64,000 bases of DNA from Calorimonas adulescens (GTDB lineage Bacteria > Bacillota > Thermoanaerobacteria > Thermoanaerobacterales > UBA4877): the NCBI RefSeq assembly GCF_008274215.1, contig NZ_VTPS01000003.1, positions 62,001 through 126,000 of the forward strand, in the 5' to 3' direction. The position numbers and the translations under genes were made by a program. The notes under the pieces were generated by a model, which worked only from the letters and a program-made list of their open reading frames with translations, searched no databases and had not been told where the DNA came from. Of the stretch, positions 8,820 to 18,910 are shown in pieces. The first letter of the stretch is position 1. Every line of letters begins with the position of its first letter.

Positions 8820-9770
8820 TCATAACTCAAGGGTGGATGCTACTTCTTTTAAAGTCTCAGCGGACTTCTTTAATGATGCTATTTCTTCTTCTTTTAAAGA
8901 CATTTCCAATACTTTTTTTATTCCTGTTTTTCCCACTATGGAAGGTAAGCTGAGGCATATATTATCTATGCCGTACTGTCCCTTCATAAGGCTTGAGACC
9001 GTAAGTACAGAGTTTTCATCCCTCAGTATGCACTCCACAATCCTTCTTACCGCAAGGGCTACTGCATAGTAGGTGGCATTCTTCCGCTCAATTATCTTAT
9101 ATGCTGCATTCCTTACATCATCCACAATCGCCTGCTTTTCTGCCTGATCACAGCCTTTATCGCACCGGTCGCAGTATTCGGTAAAGGGGGTTCCCGCTAT
9201 ATTTGTAAGGCTCCACGCAGCTACTTCACTGTCACCATGTTCCCCTATTATGTAGGCGTGTACATTCCTGGGATCTATACCGCACAGCTTGCCCAAGAAA
9301 AATCTAAATCGGGAGCTATCCAGCACAGTCCCTGAGCCTATAACCTGATTTGAAGGAAGTCCAGAAACCTTCAGTGTCACATAGGTCAAGATATCCACAG
9401 GGTTGGTTACTATAAGATATATAGCCTTATCGTTGTATTTTACCAGCTGCGGCACCATCTCCTTGAATATGGCTGTGTTTTTCTTAACCAGGTCCAAACG
9501 TGTCTCTCCTGGCTTTTGATTTGCCCCTGCTGTTATAATTATAATCTCTGCCCCGCTGCATGAGGAGTAATCGCCGTTGTATACCGAGGCAGGAGGTATA
9601 AATGCCATGCCGTGGTTTATATCCATTGCTTCTCCTTCTGCTTTTCGGGCGTTTAGGTCTATAAGGGCGATTTCAGGAACAATTCCACTCAATGCCAGGG
9701 CAAAAGCTGTAGTTGAACCCACAAAACCGGTCCCAATTATTGCTATTTTATGTGATACTATTGACTCCAT
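8820..9770 (-). CDS. ldh: L-lactate dehydrogenase
   Basis: The 316-residue protein starts with the Rossmann motif IGTGFVGSTTAFA. It has VTNPVDILTY near residue 124, GSGTVLDSSRFR near 148 and the catalytic GEHGDSEVAAW near 180. This combination marks L-lactate dehydrogenase rather than malate dehydrogenase. It reduces pyruvate to L-lactate with NADH and would regenerate NAD during sugar fermentation from the PTS systems in this window. AAAAAGGAG precedes the start on the minus strand. The gene is monocistronic and divergent from the phosphatase-like gene at 9922. Confidence 0.95.
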   Translation of the reverse strand: MESIVSHKIAIIGTGFVGSTTAFALALSGIVPEIALIDLNARKAEGEAMDINHGMAFIPPASVYNGDYSSCSGAEIIIITAGANQKPGETRLDLVKKNTAIFKEMVPQLVKYNDKAIYLIVTNPVDILTYVTLKVSGLPSNQVIGSGTVLDSSRFRFFLGKLCGIDPRNVHAYIIGEHGDSEVAAWSLTNIAGTPFTEYCDRCDKGCDQAEKQAIVDDVRNAAYKIIERKNATYYAVALAVRRIVECILRDENSVLTVSSLMKGQYGIDNICLSLPSIVGKTGIKKVLEMSLKEEEIASLKKSAETLKEVASTLEL

Positions 9771-9921
9771 ATTTTTCTACTCCTTTTTAATTTTTTATTT
9801 ATAGTATACCACAACATATAACGGATTACACCGTCTTCTGCTATTTGCAGATTTTTAGGACTTGCACCAGTGTGGTATAATAAAGCTTAATGGGGTGTCC
9901 ACAAAATTATGGAGGTATTGT

Positions 9922-12111
9922 ATGAGGCGACTATGCATATATATTTTGACCTTTTTAATAGTGTTTGGCAATTTTATTACGGCTTATGCTAAACAGCCGG
10001 GAAATGTTGTAATGATAATCCTGAATGGGCTTACCCTTGACGACCTTAAAGATAATGACCTTCCAAACATAAAGCGTTTGATAGACACAGGCTGTATAGC
10101 GGTTATGAATTCCAATGCCGCAGCGACTAAAAATGAACCCGGCTCTTTCTTGACCATAGGGGCAGGCGTAAGGGCTTACGCAGGGGTAGAGACCGGCCAG
10201 GGGTATAATGAAGATGAGGAGTACATAAATGGTAGTGCCGGAGATTTTTACAGTCTTTATACGGGCATGATGCCTTACGGCGAGGTTGTTGTGCCAGGCA
10301 TATTGCAGATTAAAAAAGCCAATGAGGGCTACTATGAGGACATAAGGCCAGGCCTGATGGGGGAGACGTTAAAAGATGCGGGTATACCCGTAACGGTTCT
10401 GGGAAATAGCGACAGGCCGAACATTAAGCGAAGGTATGCCCCATTAATTGGGATGGATGAGGATGGAGTGGTGGCCTATGGCGATGTGAGTTCGAGGATG
10501 AACATTGAGGATAGCTCGTACCCCTTTCTGACTAAAACCAATTATGACTATCTCAATGAAAAATTGAAGGACTCACTGGATAGAGGAGGCCTTACCATAG
10601 TAGAGCTGGGTGACATGGCGCGTGTAGATGACTTCATGAGCTTCACAAGCCAGGAAAGGGGTATGGCTTTGAGGTCAAAGGTCTTAAGGGATATAGATGA
10701 ATTTATAGGAAACATATTGAATGAGGTTGATATTTCAAGAGACATGGTTATGATTGTGGACCCATATCCTGGCAGGGATTCCCTGTTGAAACAGGAGATG
10801 CTGACGCCTATTATTGTGGCAGGGCCAGGCTTTGGTAATGGTTACCTGAAGTCAGATACAACAAAGAGGCCGGGAATTGTGGCTAACCTTGACGTTGCCG
10901 TGACAGTACTGAATTATTTTGGAATAGATAAGCCAGCGGTCATGGCAGGCCACAGGCTCTATAATGGTGGGAGCGGAAGCTTAGAGTCACTCTATGAGAT
11001 GAACCAGAGGACAACAGCCGTCCATGTAATAAGGCCTGTTGCTGTGAGATATTATGTTGGAGTCCAGATAGGGATACTTTTTGTATCACTGTTGTTTATA
11101 TATCTTTTGAAGAGGTATGTATATATCATCAAATATCTGCTCATGGGCGACATGCTGGTCCCTTTCATATTGCTTATACTTCCCATGTTTGACATACGGA
11201 CACTATCTATGACACTGCTCGCAATAACAGGACTATCAGCAGTAATGATATACATCATAAGCCTGTTTCTTAAGGACAGCTACAAGATTGTGACGTTTAT
11301 CGGGCTTGTGACTGTGTTTGCAATTGCCCTGGACCTTTTTACAGGGGCAAACCTTATAAAGACATCTGTACTTGGTTATGACCCTATCGGCGGAGCCAGG
11401 TATTACGGTATAGGAAACGAATATGTAGGTGTGCTGATAGGTGCGGCATTGCTGGGTATTTCCGGCCTTATGGACAGGTATAATATTAGAATTTTGAGGT
11501 ACATTAGTATAGGTATTATGATGATATTGATATTTCTGGTGGCTGCACCATCTTATGGAACAAACCTTGGCGGCACCATTGCCGCTGCGATGGCGTTTTT
11601 CACTTTTGCAATCCTCATAATCAGAAATAAGGTTACATTCCGGGATATCATATATGCCGGCATACTTACAACCGCAGTTGTCCTCTGCCTCTTCATTGTG
11701 GATATGTTCATAGGGGCTACACATATAGGAGAGCTGGCAAGGAATGTTGCCACACAGGGGATGGGTGCACTAAATGAGGTGGCTATAAGGAAACTTGCAA
11801 CCAACCTGAGGCTTATAAGGTATACCATATGGACCAGGGTCCTCTTAGCATCCATTATTGTCCTGGCAGCCCTTTCATACAGGCCCACGGACATGTTAAA
11901 GAAATTGTTTGCTGAATATCCTTATCTGTATAAAGGTTTTGTAAGCGGGCTTATCGGCACCTTATTCGTCCTTGTTGCAAATGATTCCGGGATAGTTGCG
12001 GCAGCCACACTGATAATATTTATAGTACCTCCTATAGTCATTATGACTATAGACAGGCTTATAGGAGAGCGATACACTTATGAGAATACTTCATCTGGTA
12101 AGGAGAAGTGA
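9922..12111 (+). CDS. exported alkaline-phosphatase-superfamily-like domain fused to a multi-pass membrane domain
   Basis: The 729-residue protein starts with a signal peptide (about residues 1-24, ending near TAYA). A roughly 350-residue outer domain has features of the alkaline phosphatase/sulfatase superfamily: VVMIILNGLTLDDL near the start, GYNEDEEYINGSAGD, and MVMIVDPYPG and TPIIVAGPGF near its end. The C-terminal half holds about 10 hydrophobic helices. Its function is not recognised. The metal ligands are not clearly conserved, so the outer domain may bind rather than hydrolyse. Start at 9922 is set by GGAGG eight bases upstream. Its 3' end overlaps the GT4 gene by 32 bases, suggesting a shared cell-envelope job. 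Confidence 0.72.
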   Translation: MRRLCIYILTFLIVFGNFITAYAKQPGNVVMIILNGLTLDDLKDNDLPNIKRLIDTGCIAVMNSNAAATKNEPGSFLTIGAGVRAYAGVETGQGYNEDEEYINGSAGDFYSLYTGMMPYGEVVVPGILQIKKANEGYYEDIRPGLMGETLKDAGIPVTVLGNSDRPNIKRRYAPLIGMDEDGVVAYGDVSSRMNIEDSSYPFLTKTNYDYLNEKLKDSLDRGGLTIVELGDMARVDDFMSFTSQERGMALRSKVLRDIDEFIGNILNEVDISRDMVMIVDPYPGRDSLLKQEMLTPIIVAGPGFGNGYLKSDTTKRPGIVANLDVAVTVLNYFGIDKPAVMAGHRLYNGGSGSLESLYEMNQRTTAVHVIRPVAVRYYVGVQIGILFVSLLFIYLLKRYVYIIKYLLMGDMLVPFILLILPMFDIRTLSMTLLAITGLSAVMIYIISLFLKDSYKIVTFIGLVTVFAIALDLFTGANLIKTSVLGYDPIGGARYYGIGNEYVGVLIGAALLGISGLMDRYNIRILRYISIGIMMILIFLVAAPSYGTNLGGTIAAAMAFFTFAILIIRNKVTFRDIIYAGILTTAVVLCLFIVDMFIGATHIGELARNVATQGMGALNEVAIRKLATNLRLIRYTIWTRVLLASIIVLAALSYRPTDMLKKLFAEYPYLYKGFVSGLIGTLFVLVANDSGIVAAATLIIFIVPPIVIMTIDRLIGERYTYENTSSGKEK

Positions 12112-13174
12112 AGGGGGACTAAAGAGCCATATACTGACCATTGCTAGGGGTTTGGATAAAACCAGGTTTGAAATGGAGATAGCCGCATCTTTTGATGAGC
12201 CTACTATAAGATATATAAGTGGAATGGGAATTAAATACTTTCCCGTTGAAATATCGGACAGATCCTCTCCGGGTGAGATACTGAGGGCTGCAGCAAGGCT
12301 TAGGGGTATAGTTAAGAAAGAGGGGATTAATCTTGTCCATGCCCATGGGTTTGTGGCAGGACTTGTGGCACAGGTCTCGGGAGTCCAATCTGTAATAACG
12401 TTTCATAATTTCCCGCCGGATAAAGGGCTCAAGTGGATAGGCTTCAGGGAAGCGGAAAAATGCCTTGGCAGGCGTACCTGTCAGTACATAGCGGTATCAG
12501 AGGCGCTTAGGGAGAGTTTGAGCAGCATAGGTATTGACAGGTACAGGGTGAAGGTTATTTATAACGGCATTGATGATGAGCTTTTTGATTCAAGGGAACC
12601 TGTGCTAAAAAGAGAGTTCAATATCGGTGAAGGATTTAAACTGGTCGTCTGTGTGGCCAGGCTGATACCGGAAAAGGGAGTAGAGTACTTTATCCGAGCG
12701 GCATCATTGCTAAAAAGAGACAGGGACGATGTTTATTTCATGCTCATAGGCGATGGGCCTATGAGGGGTTATCTCGAGGGCATGGTTGGGGAGCTTGGGT
12801 TAAGTGAAAGATTTATCTTTGCTGGATACAGAGAAGACGCCGGAAGATTATTATCGGGCTGCGATATTTTTGTATTGCCATCTCTAAAAGAAGGGCTTGG
12901 GATTTCCCTTTTAGAAGCTATGGCCTCGAAGGTGCCCTGTATAGCTTCAAAGGTTGGAGGCATACCGGAGGTACTGGGCGAAGGTATGGGAGGCATACTG
13001 GTGAAACCTGGCGACTATATGGAACTTTATGCCGCTATGAGGTATCTATTAAACAATAGGGATAAATCTGTAGAGCTGGCGGAAAAAGGGTATAATCTGG
13101 CCAAGAACGGGTTTAGGTCTGCTGATATGATAAAGGATTTAGAGTCTGTTTATTTAAGTACAGGATTGATGTGA
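12080..13174 (+). CDS. glycosyltransferase family 4
   Basis: The 364-residue protein has the GT-B fold signs of family 4. The N-terminal part contains HLVRRSEGGLKSH and HAHGFVAG. The C-terminal Rossmann domain contains VVCVARLIPEKGVEYFI, MLIGDGPMRG and the nucleotide-sugar segment SLKEGLGISLLEAMASKVP with the EGxxxxxLE pattern. It should transfer a sugar from an NDP-sugar onto a lipid or polysaccharide acceptor at the inner membrane face. The ATG at 12080 lies inside the end of the phosphatase-like membrane gene, so the two are translationally coupled. Donor and acceptor cannot be named. Confidence 0.9.
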   Translation: MRILHLVRRSEGGLKSHILTIARGLDKTRFEMEIAASFDEPTIRYISGMGIKYFPVEISDRSSPGEILRAAARLRGIVKKEGINLVHAHGFVAGLVAQVSGVQSVITFHNFPPDKGLKWIGFREAEKCLGRRTCQYIAVSEALRESLSSIGIDRYRVKVIYNGIDDELFDSREPVLKREFNIGEGFKLVVCVARLIPEKGVEYFIRAASLLKRDRDDVYFMLIGDGPMRGYLEGMVGELGLSERFIFAGYREDAGRLLSGCDIFVLPSLKEGLGISLLEAMASKVPCIASKVGGIPEVLGEGMGGILVKPGDYMELYAAMRYLLNNRDKSVELAEKGYNLAKNGFRSADMIKDLESVYLSTGLM

Positions 13175-13247
13175 TGTATTTAACTATATTAGACTTTATG
13201 GGTGAAATTGATTCTACCTTGTACTATAATTGTGTGTGGTGATCAAA

Positions 13248-15173
13248 ATGGGGAAAATATTGGAACTCCTGGCACCAGCCGGGAATTTTGATGCCCTCAA
13301 AGCTGTCATTGATAATGGAGCTGATGCAGTTTATCTGGGTGGTAAAAGGTTTAATATGAGGATGCACAGAAAGGACATGAACTTTGACGATGAGGATTTG
13401 GAGATGGCTGTATCCTACGCTCACAGTAATGGGGTGAGGATATATGTTACGTTAAACAACCTGTATAACCAGCGTGAGATTGAAGATGTTGCTGTATACC
13501 TTGAGTATTTAAAGGCTGTTGCACCTGATGCCTTGATAGTACAGGACCTTTCTGCTTTAAAGCTCCTCAGGGATATGGATATTAATATACAGGTACATGC
13601 CAGCGTTATGATGAATGTGCACAACAGGGAGACTGCAATGACCTTAAAAGAACTTGGCGTTACAAGATTTGTTGCCTGCAGGGAGATGGATTTAAAGACG
13701 CTAAAGAAGATTAAAGAGGATGTCGGTATAGAGATAGAATATTTCATTCATGGAGACATGTGCTATGCGGAAAGTGGCCAGTGCCTCACATCAGGCATAG
13801 TCTTGGGTAAGAGCAGTAACAGAGGACAGTGCTTGAAACCATGCAGATGGGCATATGGACTTTATAGAGATAACAGGCTTATACGCGATGGGTATCTTTT
13901 GGCGGTAAAGGATATGTGTATGCTCCCTCATATACCACAGCTGGCTGAGGCCGAGGTGGATTCTTTAAAAGTGGAGGGAAGGATGAGGGGAGCCGAATAC
14001 ATAGGTGAGATCATTGGTATATACAGGAGAGCAATTGATAGCTACATGAAGGACCCTGCAGGATGGGCCCTTGATATGGAAGACTACAAAAGATTATACG
14101 ATAAGAGGGCGAGGGAATTTAGCACGGCCTTTGCCTTTGGCAATCCAGGGCCATCTTATGTAGATGAGACCGGTAGGAGGGAGCCTAAAATATTTACAAG
14201 GTCTGCCAGGGAACACCATATAGAGGTTGGCGAGGCTTCGCCGTTTGAGTGTGGAAAGGATATGTCAATCCCCAAGCTTGCGGTGAGGGTTAGGGATGTG
14301 GATTCAGCCATGGCAGCTATAGAGGCAGGAGCTGAAAGGATTATCATAGGCGGGGAGGCGTTTTGTCCGGCCAGGCCGTTTAAAAAGCAGGATATAAAAG
14401 GACTTATTGAGGATAGTGATAGATACGGTGTGGAGATAGGCCTGGCCATGCCACGCATAACCATGAATAGGGAAATTCTGGAATACAGAGAGCTTTTAAG
14501 GTATCTTAAGGACACCCCGCCAGACGTTGTCTACGTGTCAAACCTGGGTTCATACAGGTTGGTAAGAGAAGAGGCTGACTGGTCTGTATGTGCTGACTAT
14601 TCCTTTAATATCATGAATGACATAACCATTTCGCTTTTAAAAGAGCTTGGGTTTGGCCAGGCCACCCTGTCCTTAGAGGCGACCTTTGCAGAACTAAAAG
14701 AAATAAAACCCATCATTCCTTTAGAACTTATTGTCCAGGGCCCCATAGAGGGGATGGTATCCGACAACTGCCTGCTGGGTAGCCCATACTCATGTGACAA
14801 AGGGTGCAGAGATGGTGGGTTCTACCTTAAGGATGAGACAGGAGGACTTAGGAGGGTGGGGGTTGACCAGTACTGCAGAAACCACATCTTTCTTGAGGCG
14901 GAGCTCTGCCTGCTGCCATACCTTAAAGATGTCTTAAGCCTTCCTCTTGCCAGTATAAGGGTGGAGGGCAGGCTCTATAATGCAGACCAGGTTGAAACAG
15001 TTGTAGGTTTGTACAGGAAAAGCATTGATAGTATATGCAATGGTGGCGAGTTTGACTGGAATGACTTCAAGCTGTTAAGAGAAGCAGCAGGTTTCAACCA
15101 GGGCCTTGGCATTTTCAGGTTTGATGAGATTAAAAAGAGGGGGAATAGGAGTGCCGAATTATATAGGACCTGA
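13248..15173 (+). CDS. peptidase U32 family protein (RlhA/YrrO-like)
   Basis: This 641-residue protein begins with ELLAPAGNFDALKAV, the usual U32 opening. It carries the family signature EYFIHGDMCYAESGQCLTS (about residues 165-183) and GQCLKPCRW, a cysteine-rich patch that may hold an iron-sulfur cluster. The length equals that of RlhA, which hydroxylates a cytidine in 23S rRNA, and related U32 proteins modify tRNA; true protease activity is doubtful. The C-terminal half has a second cysteine group (CLLGSPYSCDKGC). The start at 13248 follows GGTGATC. Its end overlaps the next gene by 23 bases. Confidence 0.88.
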   Translation: MGKILELLAPAGNFDALKAVIDNGADAVYLGGKRFNMRMHRKDMNFDDEDLEMAVSYAHSNGVRIYVTLNNLYNQREIEDVAVYLEYLKAVAPDALIVQDLSALKLLRDMDINIQVHASVMMNVHNRETAMTLKELGVTRFVACREMDLKTLKKIKEDVGIEIEYFIHGDMCYAESGQCLTSGIVLGKSSNRGQCLKPCRWAYGLYRDNRLIRDGYLLAVKDMCMLPHIPQLAEAEVDSLKVEGRMRGAEYIGEIIGIYRRAIDSYMKDPAGWALDMEDYKRLYDKRAREFSTAFAFGNPGPSYVDETGRREPKIFTRSAREHHIEVGEASPFECGKDMSIPKLAVRVRDVDSAMAAIEAGAERIIIGGEAFCPARPFKKQDIKGLIEDSDRYGVEIGLAMPRITMNREILEYRELLRYLKDTPPDVVYVSNLGSYRLVREEADWSVCADYSFNIMNDITISLLKELGFGQATLSLEATFAELKEIKPIIPLELIVQGPIEGMVSDNCLLGSPYSCDKGCRDGGFYLKDETGGLRRVGVDQYCRNHIFLEAELCLLPYLKDVLSLPLASIRVEGRLYNADQVETVVGLYRKSIDSICNGGEFDWNDFKLLREAAGFNQGLGIFRFDEIKKRGNRSAELYRT

Positions 15174-16440
15174 TAGGATTATTGAAAAGAAACAGAGGTA
15201 TATGATACCATGTCTTTACCATTTCTATGAGAGGCCCATGCAGATAGTAAAAGGTGAGATGCAGTTTCTTTATGACAGTGAGGGCAATAAATACCTTGAC
15301 TTTTATTCCGGGGTGTCCACCATAAACTGCGGACACTGCAACCCTGCAATAACAGAGAGGGTATGCGAGCAGGTAAAGACACTACAGCACGTGTCGTCCA
15401 TCTACCTGACCCAACCGGTAGTGGACGTTGCCGAGAGACTGGCCGAGATTGCACCTGGCAAACTAAAAAGGAGTTTTTTTGTAAACAGCGGCAGTGAAGC
15501 CAACGAGGGGGCAATCCTTCTGGCTAAGGTATACACCCATGACAGTGAGGTGCTGGCCTTAAGGAACAGCCTTCACGGCAGGACGCAGCTTACCATTAGC
15601 CTTACGGGTCTTTCTTTCTGGAGGACAGAGCCGAACCCGGTAGGTGGAATAAGCTTTGTGCCAAACCCTTACTGCTACAGGTGTCCGCTAAACCTCAAAT
15701 ACCCTGACTGTGATATTGCCTGTGCCCAAGAGGTGGAGAGGGTCATAGAGACATCCACATCAAGGAACGTGGCTGCCTTTATTGTAGAACCCATTCAAGG
15801 GAATGGAGGGATAATCACCCCACCACCTGAGTATTTCAAAGAGGTAAAGAGAATACTGGATAAGTATGGAATACTCCTTATAGCCGATGAAGTCCAGACA
15901 GGATTTGGAAGAACTGGGAAAATGTTCTGCATGGAACATTTCGGGGTGTCTCCAGATATTATGAGTGTGGCCAAGGCCCTTGGCAACGGTATGCCCATAG
16001 GAGCCTTTATAACTACCGATGAAATTGCAGAATGCTTTACCAGGCCAGGCTCATCCACACTGGGGGGCAACCCCGTCTCCATGGCGGCAGCCCTGGCGAC
16101 CTTAGACTACATCGAAGAAAATGACCTGCCCGGCAGGGCGGCCAGGCTTGGGGACTATTTGAGAAGCAGGCTCATAGAGCTTAAAAATAAGCACAGGATT
16201 ATAGGAGATGTAAGGGGCCTTGGCCTTATGCAGGGTGCAGAACTGGTGCATGAGGACAGGAGCCCTGCAGTAAAGGAGATAGATATAATCCTTGAAAAGC
16301 TTAAGGATAGGGGCGTACTTCTGGGCAAGGTTGGTGAGTTTAGGAATGTGCTGGCTTTCCAGCCACCGCTTATTATAGAAAAAGAGGATATCGACCAGGT
16401 CATCGAGACGTTAAATGAGGTATTGGTAGAAATGGAGTAG
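15151..16440 (+). CDS. class III PLP-dependent aminotransferase
   Basis: The 429-residue protein has the class III pattern: NSGSEANEGAI near residue 118, HGRTQLTIS, and ADEVQTGFGRTGKMF followed by SVAKALGNGMPIGAF with the PLP lysine in SVAKALG. The N-terminal region (FYERPMQIVKGEG-like, DFYSGVSTINCGHCNP) resembles alanine-glyoxylate aminotransferase 2 / 4-aminobutyrate aminotransferase relatives. The exact amino donor is uncertain. GTG at 15151 is preferred because AGAGGGGG lies just upstream; a longer in-frame reading begins at 15106. The gene overlaps the U32 gene by 23 bases and ends at a strong hairpin. Confidence 0.85.
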   Translation: MPNYIGPDRIIEKKQRYMIPCLYHFYERPMQIVKGEMQFLYDSEGNKYLDFYSGVSTINCGHCNPAITERVCEQVKTLQHVSSIYLTQPVVDVAERLAEIAPGKLKRSFFVNSGSEANEGAILLAKVYTHDSEVLALRNSLHGRTQLTISLTGLSFWRTEPNPVGGISFVPNPYCYRCPLNLKYPDCDIACAQEVERVIETSTSRNVAAFIVEPIQGNGGIITPPPEYFKEVKRILDKYGILLIADEVQTGFGRTGKMFCMEHFGVSPDIMSVAKALGNGMPIGAFITTDEIAECFTRPGSSTLGGNPVSMAAALATLDYIEENDLPGRAARLGDYLRSRLIELKNKHRIIGDVRGLGLMQGAELVHEDRSPAVKEIDIILEKLKDRGVLLGKVGEFRNVLAFQPPLIIEKEDIDQVIETLNEVLVEME

Positions 16441-16472
16441 AGAAACAGGCATCATTACGGTGCCTGTTTCTC
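16440..16472. terminator. hairpin between convergent genes
   Basis: GAGAAACAGGCA (16440-16451) pairs perfectly with TGCCTGTTTCTC (16461-16472). It overlaps the stop codons of both the aminotransferase and the convergent HD-GYP gene, so it probably ends both transcripts. A T-rich stretch follows on the plus side. Confidence 0.8.
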
Positions 16473-18242
16473 TATATATGCTCTTTTTCTTTTGATTTGT
16501 TCGCTGAGTATGGCTTTTAATATTTTATCACGGGTATTGGTGTTTATAGAGACAAATTCAAGGGTATAGCGATTGACACCGTTATCATGTATGATATTTT
16601 TTATAAATCCATATACAGGGATAACTTCGGAATCGGGGAGCTGTATCCCTACAGCCAGACCCTTATATATTGGAAGCATATAAGGCGACTCGAATTCTAT
16701 ATGATTTCCTGAAATGGCTTTGATATTAATTGTTTCTGTAGAGTTTTCGTTTTTAATAAAACCATTAAGTTCCCACAAAATTTTATAGAAATATTCTTTT
16801 TCTATTGCCTCTAACTTTTTAAAGATGAGTCGTTTATACCCGATACCGGATATTTCCTTTATCATATACTCGAAGAAGTTCTGTCTATCATTGAAAGCCA
16901 CCTGTATCTCCATTATATCTTTTGACAGGCTATCTACTTGGAAATCCTGAAATAATAAAATATAATCTTGGCCTGTATACTTCAATATCCCCTTATCGAC
17001 ATAAAAACGGTTTTCTGTCAGATAAATTATTATTGATACCTTGGTTATGTAGTTATACTCCATTAAGCTGTAATTGGTACTTTTTTTCTTTTTTAGCAAA
17101 TCTATTGCCTTTAATACTATTTCAGGGTCGAACTGTGTACCTGAGCACGATTCTAGTTCTGCAATAATTTCTTCTGTAGTCTTGGATTTTGCATAGGGTC
17201 TGCCGGAACGCATTGCATCTATACAGTCGGCAACGGCAATGAGCCTGCTTATAAAGGGTATATCTCTCCCTGAAAGACCATCAGGATAACCTGTCCCATC
17301 ATATCTTTCATGATGGTATCTAACATATTTAGATATATCGTTGATATCTGGAAAATCATAAAAGATCTCATTTATATACTGACAGCTGAGGATAGGGTGC
17401 TCCTTAATTTTTATATATTCTTCCTCAGTCAGTTTACCGTTTTTGTTTAGTATTTCATCAGGTATGCCAAGTTTTCCCACATCATGAAGTAAGGAGGCGT
17501 AATAAGCCATTTTTGTGGTTTTTTCATCAAGGCCGAACTCCTTGGATAAAAGCATGACCCAGTGCGCTACATTATACGAATGGTCAAAAGTGAAAGGGTC
17601 TTTTTTATTGAGCTGACCGGTCAAGAATATGGATATTCTCTCCAACATGATACTGGCAATATCCCCATTAAAATATAGTTCCAGTTTTTCTCGTATAAGC
17701 TGCAAGATAAGTGATACCTCTGTGTCATGCATAAGCCCATCCAAGTTATTCATTTTTATACCGGCAAACACCAATATTGCCATTAGATTATCATCTTTTG
17801 AGTCAAAAAAAGGTATTATTGCTATGCGATGTAATGGATACCCTTTCAGGTCGATGCCATATATCCTTTCAGCAGTTTCATTATCAACATCTTCGACGAG
17901 CAGAAGGTTGTGAGTGTTACACAACATGTTTATATAATCTCTGTCTATGATTACAGCGTAATCCGATGATATGAGTTTTTGCAACTCTGCGCTGTTTATA
18001 ATAGTATCTTTAAAATTAATATAGGTATGGTCGTTGCTGAGATAACCTATGGAGGCAACCTCATAGGAAAAATACTTATCAAAAAAATGTACAAGCTGTT
18101 TAAGGTCGACTTTAAAATCAGTGTAATGGATATCAATTTCTTTGTATTTTGATGCACCCAATATGCTCTCCCCACCATGACTATATAGTACTAATTGTAT
18201 AATATTATATGTTTGCATATAATATTCGACACTTTTTTCCAT
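16455..18242 (-). CDS. HD-GYP domain protein, probable c-di-GMP phosphodiesterase
   Basis: This 595-residue protein carries a full HD-GYP domain at about residues 215-370, with HDVGKLGIPDEIL, the HPILS helix, HHERYDGTGYPDGLSG and ADCIDAMRSGRPY. The GYP triplet and metal ligands are all present, so c-di-GMP hydrolysis is likely. The first 200 residues look like a GAF-type sensor domain. The last 100 residues (IEFESPYMLPIYKGLAVGIQ to the end) may be a PilZ-like or other beta domain, but this is weak. It is transcribed alone, convergent with the aminotransferase gene. Confidence 0.88.
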   Translation of the reverse strand: MEKSVEYYMQTYNIIQLVLYSHGGESILGASKYKEIDIHYTDFKVDLKQLVHFFDKYFSYEVASIGYLSNDHTYINFKDTIINSAELQKLISSDYAVIIDRDYINMLCNTHNLLLVEDVDNETAERIYGIDLKGYPLHRIAIIPFFDSKDDNLMAILVFAGIKMNNLDGLMHDTEVSLILQLIREKLELYFNGDIASIMLERISIFLTGQLNKKDPFTFDHSYNVAHWVMLLSKEFGLDEKTTKMAYYASLLHDVGKLGIPDEILNKNGKLTEEEYIKIKEHPILSCQYINEIFYDFPDINDISKYVRYHHERYDGTGYPDGLSGRDIPFISRLIAVADCIDAMRSGRPYAKSKTTEEIIAELESCSGTQFDPEIVLKAIDLLKKKKSTNYSLMEYNYITKVSIIIYLTENRFYVDKGILKYTGQDYILLFQDFQVDSLSKDIMEIQVAFNDRQNFFEYMIKEISGIGYKRLIFKKLEAIEKEYFYKILWELNGFIKNENSTETINIKAISGNHIEFESPYMLPIYKGLAVGIQLPDSEVIPVYGFIKNIIHDNGVNRYTLEFVSINTNTRDKILKAILSEQIKRKRAYIEKQAP

Positions 18243-18295
18243 TTTCCTCTTTAAAAAAATTAATCCCCATTATGAGGGGGCTATTTTAAAGTTTA

Positions 18296-18907
18296 TTATT
18301 GTCTGCCTGGAGTGAAGCAGCAGTATCCAATCTGGTCAGCGTCATTGAGCATCTTCTTCCAAACTTCTGGGTCATCAATGACTTCAAAAGCGGTGGGGTA
18401 TAGTATGTGATTTTCCTTGAATATGTGGTCTCTCAGGTTGAAGACAATAAACCTTGTAAGCTCGTTTAACTCGCCCTTGAAATCGGCAAAGTCAATATCC
18501 TCTACGTTTTCCGATATCTCCTTCAGTCTTTTCTTGCGCGGCCTTAACATATCATGTTCCATCCTCATTATTCTTGACGGGCCGCTTATACCCCTCTTTT
18601 CCAGTTCAGGGAACAACACATCCTCCTCCCTCTGGTGATGCTTTTCTGTCTCTACAAGGTGCTCAGCTATATGCCTCAGCTCCTTGAATATTACAGCCTC
18701 AGGTTTATATGTGTCCATATTCTGTATCATATTATTGGCCTCGTCCAAACTATCCAGGAACTTCAGTATCACGTCGTGCTCCGATATCAATGTATGCAAC
18801 ATGGAACCCGGCTCCAACCCTGCCTTGAAGTTTTCCAGCTCAGCGGAGAGCATTTCCATGTGTATGGAGCAACTGTAAGTATATCCCCAACGAGTCTGAC
18901 AGGACAT
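18296..18907 (-). CDS. hemerythrin-like HHE-domain protein (DUF438-type)
   Basis: The 203-residue protein is mostly helical with hemerythrin-type metal ligands spread along it: LISEHDVIL near residue 43, HLVETEKHHQREEDVLFPELE near residue 88, RMEHDMLRP near residue 118 and RDHIFKENHILYPTAFE near residue 157. Such proteins hold a di-iron centre and act in oxygen or nitric-oxide sensing and protection; the last residues (YCCFTPG) resemble DUF438 proteins. No strong ribosome binding site is visible. A perfect inverted repeat lies 4 bases upstream of the start and may regulate it. Confidence 0.85.
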   Translation of the reverse strand: MSCQTRWGYTYSCSIHMEMLSAELENFKAGLEPGSMLHTLISEHDVILKFLDSLDEANNMIQNMDTYKPEAVIFKELRHIAEHLVETEKHHQREEDVLFPELEKRGISGPSRIMRMEHDMLRPRKKRLKEISENVEDIDFADFKGELNELTRFIVFNLRDHIFKENHILYPTAFEVIDDPEVWKKMLNDADQIGYCCFTPGRQ

Positions 18908-18910
18908 GAT

